Shown piece after piece: positions 9,385 through 20,618 of a stretch of DNA of 64,000 bases; position 1 is the first letter of the stretch; each line of letters opens with the position of its first letter. The notes beneath the pieces were generated by a model that was not told the DNA's origin, did not search any database, and saw nothing but the letters and a program-made list of their open reading frames with translations. A program made the position numbers and the translations under genes. The DNA comes from Dendrolimus kikuchii (Eukaryota > Arthropoda > Insecta > Lepidoptera > Lasiocampidae): positions 17,107,401-17,171,400 of the forward strand of contig CM034405.1 of NCBI GenBank assembly GCA_019925095.2. The letters run 5' to 3'.

Positions 9385-9510
9385 TATATACATAACTATA
9401 TACAATAATAGTGAGTAATACAATACAATAATAATGGGCTGATATTATTATATTTATATTATAACTATATACAATAATAGCGAGTAATACAATACAATAA
9501 TAGTAAGTAG
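9385..9510. repeat. local tandem duplication
   Basis: The block beginning 'ataactatatacaataatag' occurs at about 9390 and again at about 9461, a tandem duplication of roughly 70 bases. Between the two lies a piece of the SINE tail ('atgggctgatattattat'). Confidence 0.7.
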
Positions 9511-9636
9511 AGCCTAAATCATCGAGGTAAAGTCGCTATTTTGTCGGTATTTTATAGGATACACTTCGGCGAATGCGCCACAGAATTGAATTAATTAATT
9601 CCTCCCTCACCATTTTACCACCGAACAAGCAGACGT

Positions 9637-9828
9637 TTGAGCTCACGCCGCCGATATATGGTGGCAATACCAACAAAGCGGACGAAACGCTATGCTTCCA
9701 CTTTTACCATACGCACTACTGAAGAGTGGAACTCTTTACCGTCGTATGTGTTTCCTGAAGAATACAATCTAGGTGTCTTCAAGACTCGCGTGAACAGGTA
9801 TCTTCTAGATAAGCATGCTTCACCTTAG
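9637..9828 (+). pseudogene. LINE C-terminal relic
   Basis: The 63-residue frame contains 'RTTEEWNSLP' and 'VFPEEYNLGVFKTRVNRYL', a pattern I know from the end of lepidopteran Jockey/CR1-type ORF2 proteins. It resembles the 58692-59216 copy in layout ('RTTMIWRELPAEVFP'). No RT catalytic residues remain. Confidence 0.65.
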
Positions 9829-9966
9829 ACTGCATTTGCACCTGACATTAGGCGCAATGTCAGTCCAACGCGAACCTATTCATTATATAAAAAAAGTAGT
9901 CATCGGCAAACTTTCTGCGCTTATAGAGTAAGAATAGACTTAAATTTCAACTTGTATGTATGACCT

Positions 9967-10254
9967 GGTAGCGTAATGGCTAGTGCACGCGTCCCAAACT
10001 CAAAGGGCGCGGGTTCGATCCTGGCCGGAACGCATGCACCACTTAGACAGTTTTCTGATCTAATGTGCATATTGTTACAATTACCACGTGCTAACAACGG
10101 TGAAGGAAAACATCGTGATGCAACCTGCACATCGAGATAACCGATGTGTCAAACCTGCCAAGCCGCCTTGGACAAGCGTGGCGGGTATACGTCCGTTCCC
10201 CTATAATGGGAGGCCGGAGTCCAGCAGTGGGACATTTATGGGCTGATATTATTA
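9967..10254 (+). mobile_element. tRNA-derived SINE, copy 2
   Basis: Close match to 1259-1557, with A-box-like 'tggctagtgcacg' and B box 'gggttcgatcc'. A 12-bp target duplication, tatgtatgacct, is at 9955-9966 and 10255-10266. Length about 288 bp, ending in ATT repeats. Confidence 0.92.
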
Positions 10255-10269
10255 TATGTATGACCTACA

Positions 10270-10760
10270 AAAACTGATTTCCAGTGAAACTTAGAGGGAT
10301 AAACACTTGAATTTTAATTTTAATTTAGGTCCCCGCTTTGTAATTTTCAGACTTAAGGAGATATTTTGGCGATAACGAAACCTTTATGATATCGCCATAT
10401 CAGTATGATGTCTCAGTGATTTTTCTCAGAAACCACGAGTCTATATTGATAAAATTTGACACAACGGTATATTAAATACGCCATTACTCAATAGTGAAAT
10501 GAAAAAACGAAAAGAAATAAGTTTTAGAAATAAAACTGAAGACTTGTCCTGCCATACACGTTAACAATAGGTGTTGTTTTTTTGTTTCAATGTACGTAAT
10601 CGTATGGGGTGCTAGTTATCTATCGTTAGTAAGATCTAGAAATATCATTCCTAACTCATTTAATATTTTTTTCTTTAAGCCACACATAGTCTGAGGGGTC
10701 ACGTGGTGGATAGTGGTTAACGTCACCTATGGACACTTGCATCAGATAAAAGAGGGGTTA
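10270..10760. other. no gene or repeat recognised
   Basis: AT-rich intronic or intergenic sequence with no coding frame of note and no match to the other repeats of the window that I could see. Confidence 0.4.
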
Positions 10761-10764
10761 AGTA

Positions 10765-11050
10765 ATACTTTATCCGTGCAGGAACGGAAAAAGAACACAA
10801 TTTCTTGCGGCCGGGCTGCCTGTCGAAAAGGCGACAAAACAACCCACAGACAGGTGAAAGGGGTTTTGCCCACCTCGATCGCTGCCACTCCTGGTCTAGA
10901 ATACGCCGCCATAACAACCTTGAGTTGAGTTCCAGCATTAATGGACAGGTTCCAGATTCCGTTTAAAGAGCGGCAGCATATTGGTATCACCTTTTGTGTT
11001 ATAAATGTCCATAAGCCTGTCTGCTGAACTCATGCAATAAATTTAAAAAA
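10765..11050 (+). repeat. tail-family SINE-like repeat
   Basis: Forward copy of the ~300-bp tail family: 'caatttcttgcggcc' block, 'ggcgacaaaacaaccca', 'ccataacaaccttgagttg', then the terminal 'gtccataag..' segment and a poly-A run near 11041-11052. It pairs with the inverted copy 11236-11555 just downstream. Confidence 0.75.
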
Positions 11051-11235
11051 AAACTGAGCAAGAGTAAAATGTGGGCTACCAGAATTTCCATGGTACGAGA
11101 CATAATTAGCTAACTCTGGGCCCAACTATTTTCTCACAATACTTATTCTATGAGAGTATAGTGTATTTGAGTCACCGAAAAAATTACTCGGGAGTGGTTC
11201 TACCACATTCATGCGTTGCCTTTTTAAATGTTTAG

Positions 11236-11555
11236 CCTTTTTTTTATTGCAGGAGTTCAGCAAACAGGCAGACGGCCCACTGGATGGAAAGCGGTTACCA
11301 TCGCCTATGGACATTTGCAACACCAACGGTGCTACAAATGCGCTGCTGCTCTCTTAAGTGAGTCTGGAACCTGGTCACTAATGCCGGAACACAACTCAAA
11401 GTTGTTATGGCGGCATGGTCTAGACCAGGGGTGGTAGCCATCCAGTCGGGCAAATGCCCTACCACCTGGCTGTGGGTTGTTTAGTCGCCTCTTACGACAA
11501 GCCGCCCGGCAGCAGGAAATTGTATTCTTTCCCCGTTCTTGCACGCATAATATAA
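11236..11555 (-). repeat. tail-family SINE-like repeat, inverted
   Basis: Reverse-strand copy carrying all the blocks of 10765-11050 in opposite order, with the T-run near 11238-11246 as its poly-A end. Open frames on both strands here are by-products of the repeat. Confidence 0.75.
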
Positions 11556-11934
11556 TAGCCTTAAGAGAAGACTCAGAAACTTGAACCAAAGGCTATAAGT
11601 TGCCTATTTCGTTAGAATAGTTAAGATACTGGAGTACAGCGCAATGAAGCGCCGCAATGAACAAATCGGATAATGACTCCATCCGATTGCAGATATATAA
11701 AAGAGAGAGAAAGAAAAATGTTTAGTCCAATCACAATAAAACTGGATAATTATTATAACATTTTGCAAACGTTTTACAAACTAGCGCTATGGTAATTGTG
11801 TTATATAATTATTCATAAGAATATTTAAATTTTATGCAATCGCCTATGTAATATTTGTTAGCAATTTTATATGCAAATAAATATCAATTTATGTAATAGA
11901 TCATAACCATAGATGTAACATAATAGTCATAGAT

Positions 11935-12350
11935 ATCTATCTATATATATAAATAAATTGCTGTTCGTTCGTCTCGCTAAAACTCGAGAACGGCTGGACA
12001 GATTTGGCTAATTTTGGTTTTGAATTATTTGTGGAAGTCCAGGGAAGGTTTAAAAGTCGAGTAAATATGAAAAAAATGCTTGGAATTTAGTAAAAACAAC
12101 AATTTCGCTTTCCCTCAGAAACTATTCCTACCTGTCAAACATTTGATGTTCGTCCCGTCGTTTAGAAATCAATTAAATTCAAAAGTCGTTCAGAAATCTT
12201 TTTTTTTTGTTTTGAATGTCAAACGTTTGATGTTCGTCCCGTTTAAGTTTTGACCACATTTTTTTACTAAAGTTGAAACATTGTGCAATTATCATTCAGC
12301 TTTTTATTTATTGATTCTGAGGCGGTACGAAGTTTGCCGGGTCAGCTAGT
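11935..12350 (+). mobile_element. non-autonomous Helitron (~416 bp)
   Basis: Begins near a TC followed by the AT-rich 'tatatatataaataaattg', then 'ctcgctaaaactcgagaacg', and ends 'gccgggtcagctagt' at 12346-12350. The CTAGT terminus and GC-rich preterminal segment are shared with 17424-17633 and 20366-20618. No coding content. Confidence 0.7.
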
Positions 12351-14699
12351 ATTTAATAATAACAATGTATCCGTGGAACTTTTTTGGTCGGAATGTTCTT
12401 TTTATCTGACATTAGTATATTTCAAACACTCCGACAATACGGCCTGTAGTTATTATACTAGGGGATGAACACGTTTTTTCAAAACTCGTGCTGGATTATA
12501 CATTTTTTGCTACAATATCACTAATTAATGCTCCTTATCACTGTCACTTGTCAACAAGGCAACATTCTAGAAGACATGGGATTAAAAAACACCTGATTGC
12601 GGCCAATGACGCGCGCGGGATTCAGTGCAAATGAAGAATGTCCCAGTTTTTGTCATCAGGCAAAGAGACTTTAAGAGATAAGTATTTACTGAAGAAATAA
12701 TGTCATAAAACATAATTTTTCGAATTTCTGTAAATTAGTTAGATAACATATTATTATTACAAAGCGATCATTTCTGTACCTATGCATGACATATATCTTG
12801 TGTATGTGTTTGTCACTGAACTCTTATCTGATGTTTTTTTTGTGTTTGGGTCCCTGGATGGTTAAGATTCACATTTGGGTAGGTAGCCGTTAGGTGGCGC
12901 CGCAATCGGGTACCAGGCTTTTTATAAAGATTTTTCATACATCATTCACGTCTTTTTCCCACATTATTTCAACCCTAATCATCAATTATATATATTGCGC
13001 ATTCTCGCATTGACAAACCATAAAGTTTATATACTAGGTAGATGATGCTGGGAACTGGTTCTAGGATTTTTATATTTGCAGGACATATGCCTGGTCCACA
13101 TTTAGTTATATTATTTGTTAGTGATTAAAACATGGACTATAAATTGCATTAATGATTCATTTAAATTAAATGAAAGTAATTGTTCTCATAGTAGCTTCAA
13201 ACTTATAATATGAAATTCAATTGAATAATCATCTCATGCACAAACACAACCTTGGTCGGGTGATGTACAGCTATCATATGTGACAATTTAGTTGTATACA
13301 AATGATTGCATCCTGTGTACACCCACATGCATGCCAATCTCTTGAATCATTGCCCCCTTGGAAACAAGTCGTTTTTAAATCTTTACATAGATGTAATAAA
13401 TGTGTAGAGAAGTTGAGTATGTATAATTAATTCAAAAAAGACAACAATCAGACGGCGCGAATTCTCAGGAGTACATTTTTGTCTGTCTGTATGTCTGTTA
13501 GAGCACGTGAAAACTGAATGGATTTAAATGGAAGTCGATACAGAGCTAGCTTACATAGATCAACATTTAAGATACTTTTTATATCAGTACCTGAAATTGT
13601 TTCAATGGCATAGATGAATAACTATATTTTTCACTAGAAAAAGGTGGAGTTGATGTAATGGTGTTTATTGTATGACCGTCATAATCTACTAAAATAGATT
13701 GTCATCATGGCAATGTGATCGAAGTTCACTGGCACGGGCTAGAATACAATAAGTGTCATATCTCATTAGATGTCATGGCAGTGGTGCCAACAACGCATCC
13801 ATAGCTACCCTTGATGTGAAATGCCAAAACTACCCCCCAAAGCAGACCCCAGGTGAGATTAGTATTGCTTGTTCACATCACCAAAATGGATGTCGAAGAG
13901 ATCATGCTCGTTATCCTTTACAATTGATAGCAAATTAATATTTTCTTGTAATGATGGCTTGACCATAGAAAGTTTTATAATTTAGAATTTTCAATGAACA
14001 ACCAGGATAATAAAACTAATAAGTGCCTGATAAACAAAAGTACAACCAAGATAACCTTCAGAGGAAGGAAATACAATCAGCTTATAAATTACCCACTTCG
14101 AGTGGAATCTCCCATGTTTTAGGTATAGACTTTTTTATTGTTGGACCCATCTGTTGGAAATTAGTTACATTTTGTGAACACTTACCACTTACACCAAATC
14201 AACCAAACTGCTCTGTGTAAACATAATATTGAGTCATTCAATATGATTGAATGCTGTCATATCCTTTCAGTTCTCTGCATCTCAACCACAATAAATTAAA
14301 TTTGGTTGAATTGTCTAATATCAGCTTAAGACTTATTTATACATTATAATACATCATACAGTCATATTATCCTTGTATATTAAGTCACTATTAGTTAATT
14401 ATATCAAATGCAAACAAAATTAAAATTATAATGTAATTATCAGTGCTATTAAGTTCAAGTAGTAAACACAGCATTAAGATAATTTAATTTAGAATTTAAA
14501 GAAGCTTGTTTATCATATTATTATTTAACAAAGATTATAATTATGAAAGGGGTTAGTGGTATACTGCAGTTTTAAACATTCATAAAAACTTCTTTTGAAA
14601 CAAATTACTGTCTTGCAACATTTCTGCTTTGTTAATTTTAGAATAAAATATAAAATTATGAAATATTTCTATACAGCAACTTCAACTCTCTACTTCATT

Positions 14700-14700
<1 letters not shown>
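12351..14700. other. no gene seen; one Helitron-like scrap
   Basis: A scrap at 12840-12935 ('gtaggtggcgcc..aatcggg') resembles the Helitron family of 17424-17633. Otherwise no exon, RNA gene or repeat was recognised. It is read as PACS intron 1. Confidence 0.4.
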
Positions 14701-14702
<2 letters not shown>

Positions 14703-14773
<71 letters not shown>

Positions 14774-14800
14774 CATACATATACATATATATATATACCA
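14703..14800. repeat. (TA)n microsatellite
   Basis: About 30 uninterrupted TA units (14703-14762), then an imperfect stretch of TATG/TACA/TATA to about 14800. It abuts a tail-family repeat. Confidence 0.95.
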
Positions 14801-14960
14801 CTGCCAGCTGGTAGGGCATTTGCCCGTCTGGATGGCTACCACCCCTGGTCTAGAGCATACTATCATAACAACCTTGAGTTGTGTTCCAGCATTAGCGGAC
14901 AGGTTCCAGCCCTATCTACGGGTCCGGCAGCACACTGGTAGTATGTTTATAGGTGACAGT
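14798..14960 (+). repeat. tail-family repeat fragment
   Basis: Matches the middle of the tail family ('ggctaccacccctggtctag', 'ataacaaccttgagttg'). Both ends are lost, and the last ~80 bases of the family are degraded after 14940. Confidence 0.65.
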
Positions 14961-14964
14961 AATC

Positions 14965-15679
14965 ACTTAATTCTGCTCTGTTTGTTTAGGAGGCTATTTC
15001 ACACAACCTTTAAGACAGAGACAAAACCTCTATAAATAGCCATCTGCAGTATAGATATAGCAATATTGAAATTTTTGCATTTATTTGAAAAATATTACAT
15101 TATAATATATTAAAATATATTGAAAAGTATAGATATACATAATTATCTATTACTTCTATATTGTATATTCTTGGTATGGGTTGTGAGAAGAGATTATTTT
15201 TAGCAACAAAACTATTGGGGATATTTAGAATGTTTCTAGCCTGTAAGTTTAGTACTTTGGAGTACAATAGTGAACTATCTTATTTACACAATATTGTAGT
15301 ACTAGTCCTATTTAGTTGTATTTAATGTATTGTAATGTTTTAGTTGATTTTTTATAAATTTGCAAACTTTGAATGTGAGTTAAAAAAAAATTGATACAGT
15401 AATATTATTGTTTTCTTTTTAGTACAACCTACAAGTGCGAAATGAATGAAAAGTTGACCTAAGACAAAATTCAAGGTGGATAAAGTTGTTAAACAAGTGG
15501 TCATAGTTTCGTTATTTTAAATAAGCAGCTATGCCGATAAGCCGGCAATACGCGATTAAGAATGAGCACAACATAACTACACACAGTAAACAGAAATACG
15601 TATATTTGAACAAACTAGTATCACGCCAAAGTTTGAATGAAACTATCTTATTTTATCAATATATATACGTTATTAATAC
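14965..15679. other. start of PACS intron 1; no repeat recognised
   Basis: Sequence immediately 3' of the PACS first exon on the minus strand. No further exon was found here. Confidence 0.4.
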
Positions 15680-15789
15680 CTGGGAATACAGTTCGAAGGC
15701 GTCCTGTCGACTTCCCAAGCCGCAAAAAGTTTCATGGGAACAGGTTTCGATGAATTAGTCATCTTTTCGGATTTATTTTTTTCCGTCAT
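15680..15789 (-). CDS. PACS: PACS-family sorting adaptor, first coding exon
   Basis: Minus-strand exon of 36 codons plus two bases, from ATG at 15789 to a splice donor CCCAG|GTATT at 15680/15679. The peptide ends 'PVPMKLFAAWEVDRTPSNC' plus 'IPR', the characteristic start of the cargo-binding region of phosphofurin acidic cluster sorting proteins (KrT95D in Drosophila). These adaptors link acidic-cluster cargo to AP-1/COPI for trafficking between endosome and trans-Golgi. The preceding residues are Lys/Ser-rich and low in complexity, as usual at PACS N-termini. No later exon was found down to position 1, so intron 1 exceeds 15.6 kb. A GC-richer 5' flank (15800-16020) probably holds the 5' UTR and promoter. 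Only one exon supports the call, but the motif is distinctive. Confidence 0.82.
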
Positions 15790-16020
15790 CGTTTAAAGCA
15801 CTACACTCAACGGTTTCACAGCACAACACAGGCGTTTGCCATAAGAACCATTGTTATTTGATCACTAAATACGACACTATACTCATTGTTGTAACGCAAC
15901 TCGTATACGAAGCCGATACTGGAAGCGAACACAACAATACTCAGTAAATTTCATAGCACAGTTGACTGAAAGATCGCAGCCGGGTCAGCGGAGGCGTTCG
16001 ATACGTTTGACAGCTGGCAG
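15790..16020 (-). promoter_or_regulatory. probable 5' UTR/promoter of PACS
   Basis: Stretch upstream of the PACS start codon on the minus strand, richer in GC and CpG than its surroundings (for instance 15970-16010). It includes an upstream ATG near 15840. No TATA box or initiator can be assigned with confidence. Confidence 0.35.
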
Positions 16021-16439
16021 ATTTGGGTTGCTATTCAAAATATTTAACGGGCCAAGAAACTATTTTTATTTACTATAAATATAACGAATTAATTCATTAA
16101 TCTTTGCTCAATTGCTTTTTACAGCTATTGTTGCCAAATTGATATAGCTTTAATTGGTAATTCTATATGTCACGTAGGCATATCAGTAGTTGCTAAATCA
16201 TTATTAAGCCCAAGTTAGGTATTTCTAAGATTTGTACTATTTACATACATACTGCAAATTTTTTCCATTACAGATTTTTAGTGCTATTGGAAACAGCTTT
16301 TGGTATAGGAGGTTATACTATACGATACTCCTTCCGATTAAAAAATATTTTTCTTAGAATTGATAACATATTATATAATTAAAATTATTAGATCCGTAAT
16401 TCTATATTTTAAGCAATTTCAATTGATTTCATCAACATT

Positions 16440-16535
16440 TCATTTAAATAAAAATGCAAAATAAACAACATGGATATGCGATCAGCATTTTGGGAACGCT
16501 CCCCACCGACAGCGATCTGGACTAAATTTTTTTAT
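16440..16535 (+). repeat. retroelement PD-domain tail, short relic
   Basis: 'atgcgatcagcattttggga' followed by 'acagcgatctgga' resembles the 3' end of the domain at 55441-55934 (its 'NAASLLGT' region) and the copies at 55085-55200 and 57840-57960. Only about 60 bases remain. Confidence 0.45.
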
Positions 16536-17149
16536 CTGTAAATGTACTTTTTTATAGTGTATTTGTTATTATTATTATTTTAGTTTAGTTTTGAATTAAT
16601 TATTAACTAAATAAGTATTGCATTTATATATTAAACCATTTGTTCTCTTTGTGTTAATAATATGATTGCTATGAGTTTAAAATTTATTATAATTAGTTGA
16701 TATAAGTATTCTTTCCAAAATGGATCAATGATTTCGTACTTTAAATTTTAACTAGTAATTTCTGGGTTCGTTTTAAAATATATAAATATGCGTAAAGTCT
16801 CTACAATAGCAACACTAAAACAATATAAACGCTGCCACTAGATGTCGCTTTGTAAAAGCGTTCTAAATAAAGTAAATTTATGTACGCCATGGCAAGTTCA
16901 TAAGTTACAATCCAACAAATGCTTCTTCATACCAATTTAAGTAAGTATTAGGATTGTGTAGCCTTCTTTAGCTATTTGGGGAAGTCATACAACTTGGCCC
17001 GCGCGGTTTATTAGTACTAACATATTATTATATTTATCGAAATCAAAAAATATTATAGCCGGAATATGTATCAAGCTATCAAGTACTCAAAGTAAAGACA
17101 AAAAAACTCAATTGCATGCAATGCAATTGCAATTAATGCATTTATTATT

Positions 17150-17365
17150 TAAACATATTTTCTTAAGTTTTCGCGACTTGTATACATAATAAAACTACGT
17201 TTTAACGGTTTTAAGCGCGGTAATTTTATTTGATTTTGGTTTTTCCGACGTTTCTTCCGTGATCACGGCCACTGAAAAGTGGCCGAAACGTCGGAAAAAC
17301 CAAAAACAAATAAAATTACCGCGCTTAAAACCGTTAAAACGTAGTTTTATTATAAACATATTTTA
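17150..17365. repeat. long imperfect palindrome (foldback element)
   Basis: Left arm from about 17178 ('cataataaaactacgtttta', 'acggttttaagcgcggtaat', 'ttttccgacgttt') is mirrored by the right arm ending 'aaccgttaaaacgtag'. The centre is 'ccactgaaaagtgg'. Arms are about 85 bases each. The same arms occur at 21760-21840 and 22190-22280, there separated by other sequence. Confidence 0.85.
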
Positions 17366-17770
17366 TTTTATCAAACAAAAAAACTGAATTCGATCCGAAA
17401 CCAAAAAACGCATCCATAGTATATCTTAATATATATAAATCTCGTGTCACAATGTTTGTCCTCAATGGACTCCTAAACTACTTGACCGATTTTAATCAAA
17501 TTTGCACACCGTGTGCAGTTTGATCCGACTTGAAAGATAGGATAGCTAACATTTGGACCCGGTAGGTGGCGCTGGAATCGGGTTCTAAATTTTATTAGTT
17601 CAGGGCAGAACAACGTCTGCCGGGACAGCTAGTATACTCTAAAATTATGCCGCCTCTCACTTCTAGTCTAAATTTATGTCGCTCCTCCGCGCGGCCGTAA
17701 CGCTTTTTCGTGACAGAAAAATCCTAAGACCCCTTCTTTATATAGAAGTTTCACTTCAAAAACAAAAAAA
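17366..17770 (-). repeat. dispersed repeat family C, split by Helitron
   Basis: Reverse complement of 56890-57090. The two halves, 17366-17423 and 17634-17770, align with adjacent parts of that copy and share 'gaattcgatccg', 'aaaacgcatc' and 'cttctttatatagaagtttc' in matching order. The 210 bases between them are the Helitron. Confidence 0.8.
17424..17633 (+). mobile_element. non-autonomous Helitron (210 bp)
   Basis: Starts TCTTAATATATATAAATC and ends 'gccgggacagctagt' at 17633, with no target duplication, as expected of rolling-circle insertion. The uninterrupted family C copy at 56890-57090 serves as an empty site. Related pieces are at 12840-12935 and 47320-47507 (shared 'gtaggtggcg' and 'aatcggg' blocks). 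Confidence 0.85.
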
Positions 17771-18151
17771 ATTATCACAGTTAAAACTGTTAAAATGTCT
17801 TTTTGTGTACTAGTCGCGAAAACTTACGAAAATATTAAATAAATAAAGCGTTCTTCTTATCTACAATCGTTAATCACAACAGGGTCGCTTGTTATTCTTT
17901 ACTAAACTAAAAAGCATTGATTACAAGATGCTGTAGAAAGAAGTCCCAAAAAAAATATTTTTTGATTTTTAGTTTGAATTCAGTTTCGTTCTTAAAAAAT
18001 ATTTTTATAAAATAGTTGCGCAAATATTTGAATAGCTTTAGAAATAATATTATATTAAGCGCCTGTAGAAATTGCACTACTGGCACGCGTATACAAGGTT
18101 GCAATCTCACTCTTCAGTGTAGACGCTCGTCTACCAGGGTTGCTCTCGATT

Positions 18152-19007
18152 AAGGGCGGAGTTCCGGCAGGATCTCATGGTGGGATGGCGGAACCGACTT
18201 GCGCACCCCAGCGCCGGTCATAGGACCATAGAGGCAGTAAGGCCCGTCCTGCCACAATGGATTGACCGGAGGCACGGCACCCTGACGTTCCGCCAGACGC
18301 AGGTACTGACCGGGCACGGCTGCTTCGGCCGGTACCTGTGTCGGATAGGGCGTGAGTCGTCGTCAGGGTGCCAGCACTGCATTGCCAGCGTCGAGGACAC
18401 GGCGTTGCACACTCTGCAGGAGTGTCCAGCCTGGGATGGGGAGCGCCGTGTCCTCGGCGCAAACATCGGACCAGACCTGTCGCTCCCGGCCGTGGTCCAG
18501 GCCATGGTCGGGGGCCAACCTGAATGGGACGCCGTCGCCTCCTTTTGCGAGGCAGTCATGTCCGCAAAGGAGGCGGCGGAGCGGGAGAGAGAGCGAGCAG
18601 CCGCGCTCCTCTCCCGCCGCAATAACCGGTCTCGGCGCCGGAGGAATACGGACCTCCGGCCGCCATGAACGCGCGGCGCGGGTGACGGTCAGGGGAGGCT
18701 ATAAGGCCGTCACCCGCATCTAAGGCCGCCGAGTAGGGGGCGCGTCAGTGCCCGCGCGCGCCCCTCAATTATGAGTACGGAGAGGCCTGCCCCAGTGCTG
18801 GGGTGGGCCCACGCCAGCCGGGGTCGCGGAAGAAAAGCTCACGCATATCCCGTGACCCCGGCTCATGGCGTCAGGTGGCACCAAGGGGTTTTAGTGGGTA
18901 TTCCGGCTCCTCTAGCCGGCGAGTCCCACACTCCCCCGCCGAAGTCTCCCCGGCGGGGGGTCCGCAAACGGATTTCCCCTTGTAAAAAAAAAAAAAAAAA
19001 AAAAAAA
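18152..19007 (+). mobile_element. R1-type LINE, 5'-truncated, with poly-A
   Basis: Flanked by a perfect 15-bp target duplication, gggttgctctcgatt (18137-18151 and 19008-19022), and ending in 24 A residues (18984-19007). Much richer in GC than the neighbourhood, as are R1-like LINEs in moths. It contains the C-terminal part of ORF2 followed by a ~310-base GC-rich 3' UTR. The intact duplication and poly-A point to a recent insertion. Confidence 0.92.
18177..18668 (+). pseudogene. R1-type ORF2 C-terminus with CCHC finger
   Basis: A 163-residue frame begins inside the truncated element. It has 'LTFRQTQVLTGHGCFGRYL' followed by 'CQHCIASVEDTALHTLQEC', a C-x2-C-x8-H-x4-C array like the nucleic-acid-binding finger at the end of R1/TRAS/SART ORF2 proteins. 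A basic, Arg-rich tail follows. RT and endonuclease are lost to 5' truncation, so this is non-functional. Other long frames over the same bases are by-products of the high GC content. Confidence 0.88.
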
Positions 19008-19445
19008 GGGTTGCTCTCGATTTCCCTGCGATCCACTCATCAGACCCTGACTTGATGACCATGTGAGCGCTCGGGAGTACTCTTTCAAATAAAAAAAAGC
19101 AAATTGATAATCGGTGGACATTTGACGGAGAAACCACGTAACATGCATACAAGTGCCAGTAGAAATTGTAATATTGGCACGCGTCTCCAACCTTATTTTT
19201 GTAGAATGTAGGCGCTAGGCGCTCTTTAACGAGGGTTACTCTCGGTTTCTATTGGATCCACTCATCAGGTCCTGACTTGGCGATTATGGGATTACATCGG
19301 GAGTGTACACTTATTATAAAATATAAAATAAATTAAATTTATAAAAAAATAAAAATCGGTCCACAATTGACGGAGTAATTGCGTAACACACATACAAAAA
19401 ACATACAGCCGAATTGAACCTCCTCCATTTGAAGTCGGTTAAAAA

Positions 19446-20365
19446 TCAAACACATTTTAGTGAAAACAAAAAATATTTATTCCAATAATAAACAATAATA
19501 TAATTCTTAAAAAACAAATCAAAACAATAAACCCTACAGTAATGGGAATGTATATCGCCATAAAGAAGCAAGTTAAACTTATTCTAACTTTAAACGGTCT
19601 TATTCATATTTAGTTAGAATAAGTATGTAGGCTTCTTTAAGAACCTCAATATGAATAAGACCGACAGTGTATAATAATACATATTACATCAAAGACATTT
19701 AAACAAATCCCTTGTTAATTAAGTATTATTTGAAACGACCACTTTTAGAAAATCGTAACATGAATTTGACAGATGCCTACTTCACCTTGCTTTTTTAAAT
19801 AAGTGGCTTCAACGCACTTGACATTGAGTTTGAAAATATTAAAAGAAATAAAGGTAGGCGAGCTATTTTTGACCCATACCCGATTCTAGGTATTATGGAG
19901 GGTAGAGGTAAGGTGTAACATCTTATATGGAGGGGCAGTTGAAAAAGTGTCCAGCAGTATACTGATAAAGGTTCAAATAGCTACCACAATAGCGCTGGCG
20001 TACGGAAAACTACGATATGAATTAAAAATTGTTGAACTGCCATAAAACGAATAAAATTCCAATATAGACAACCTCAACTAATTACGTAGTCTAAATCTCT
20101 ACTCTACTCTAATTTAGTAAATATACCACTGTAAGAAAACGTGTAGTGATTTAATTATTGTGAATTTTTAATAATAAAAAATAAAGGGAAGATCCTTCTG
20201 TCCTTGTTTATTTTTCTGTCTCACTCTAATTATTTTTGACGCTTCCTTTAAAATTCATTCTATACTACCACAGCGCCGCCCTTATTATCCGCGTTTTCAC
20301 GGACACTTTCACAACAGATATACTACTCCTTACCTTTAACTAGGGTTGCCAACCGTACTATCTCA
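19446..20365. other. no gene; one hairpin
   Basis: Between 19592 and 19662 lies an inverted repeat, 'cggtcttattcatatt' against 'aatatgaataagaccg', with a 38-base loop. Nothing else was recognised. Confidence 0.5.
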
Positions 20366-20618
20366 TCTTATACTAATATATAAAGCTGAAGAGTTTGTTT
20401 GTTTGAACGCGCTTATCTCAGCAACTACTGGTCTGATTTGAAAAATTATTTCAGTGTTAGATAGCCCATTTGTCGAGGAAGGCTATATGCTATATATCAT
20501 CACGCTAAGACCAATTGGAGCGGAGCACCAATGAAGAATGTTTCAAAATCTGGGTTTTTTTTTTACTTATTTTTTGTTAAACTATTCCACGCGGACGAAG
20601 TCGCGGGCAGAAGCTAGT
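20366..20618 (+). mobile_element. non-autonomous Helitron (~250 bp)
   Basis: Begins TCTTATACTAATATATAAAG, continues 'gaagagtttgtttgtttgaa' and 'aactactggtctgatttg', and ends 'gaagtcgcgggcagaagctagt' in pieces, with CTAGT at 20614-20618. This is a very common lepidopteran Helitron type. It encodes nothing. Confidence 0.88.

Larger units (their letters stand above)
18055..19445. repeat. two tandem repeat units, one carrying a LINE
   Basis: Unit 1 (18055-19150, of which 18152-19007 is inserted LINE) and unit 2 (about 19150-19445) share 'gtagaaatt', 'ggcacgcgt', 'atccactcatcag' and 'gacggag' in the same order. Unit 2 ends with 'gaagtcggtt'. Diverged tandem copies of an unnamed element. Confidence 0.7.

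Noticed and set aside
14595..15035. 146-codon frame with a long Ile-Tyr run
   Set aside because: It is translated (TA)n microsatellite joined to a tail-family repeat.
18177..19190. Several overlapping Arg/Pro-rich frames on both strands
   Set aside because: All lie in the GC-rich R1-type LINE; only the plus-strand 18177-18668 frame has family motifs.
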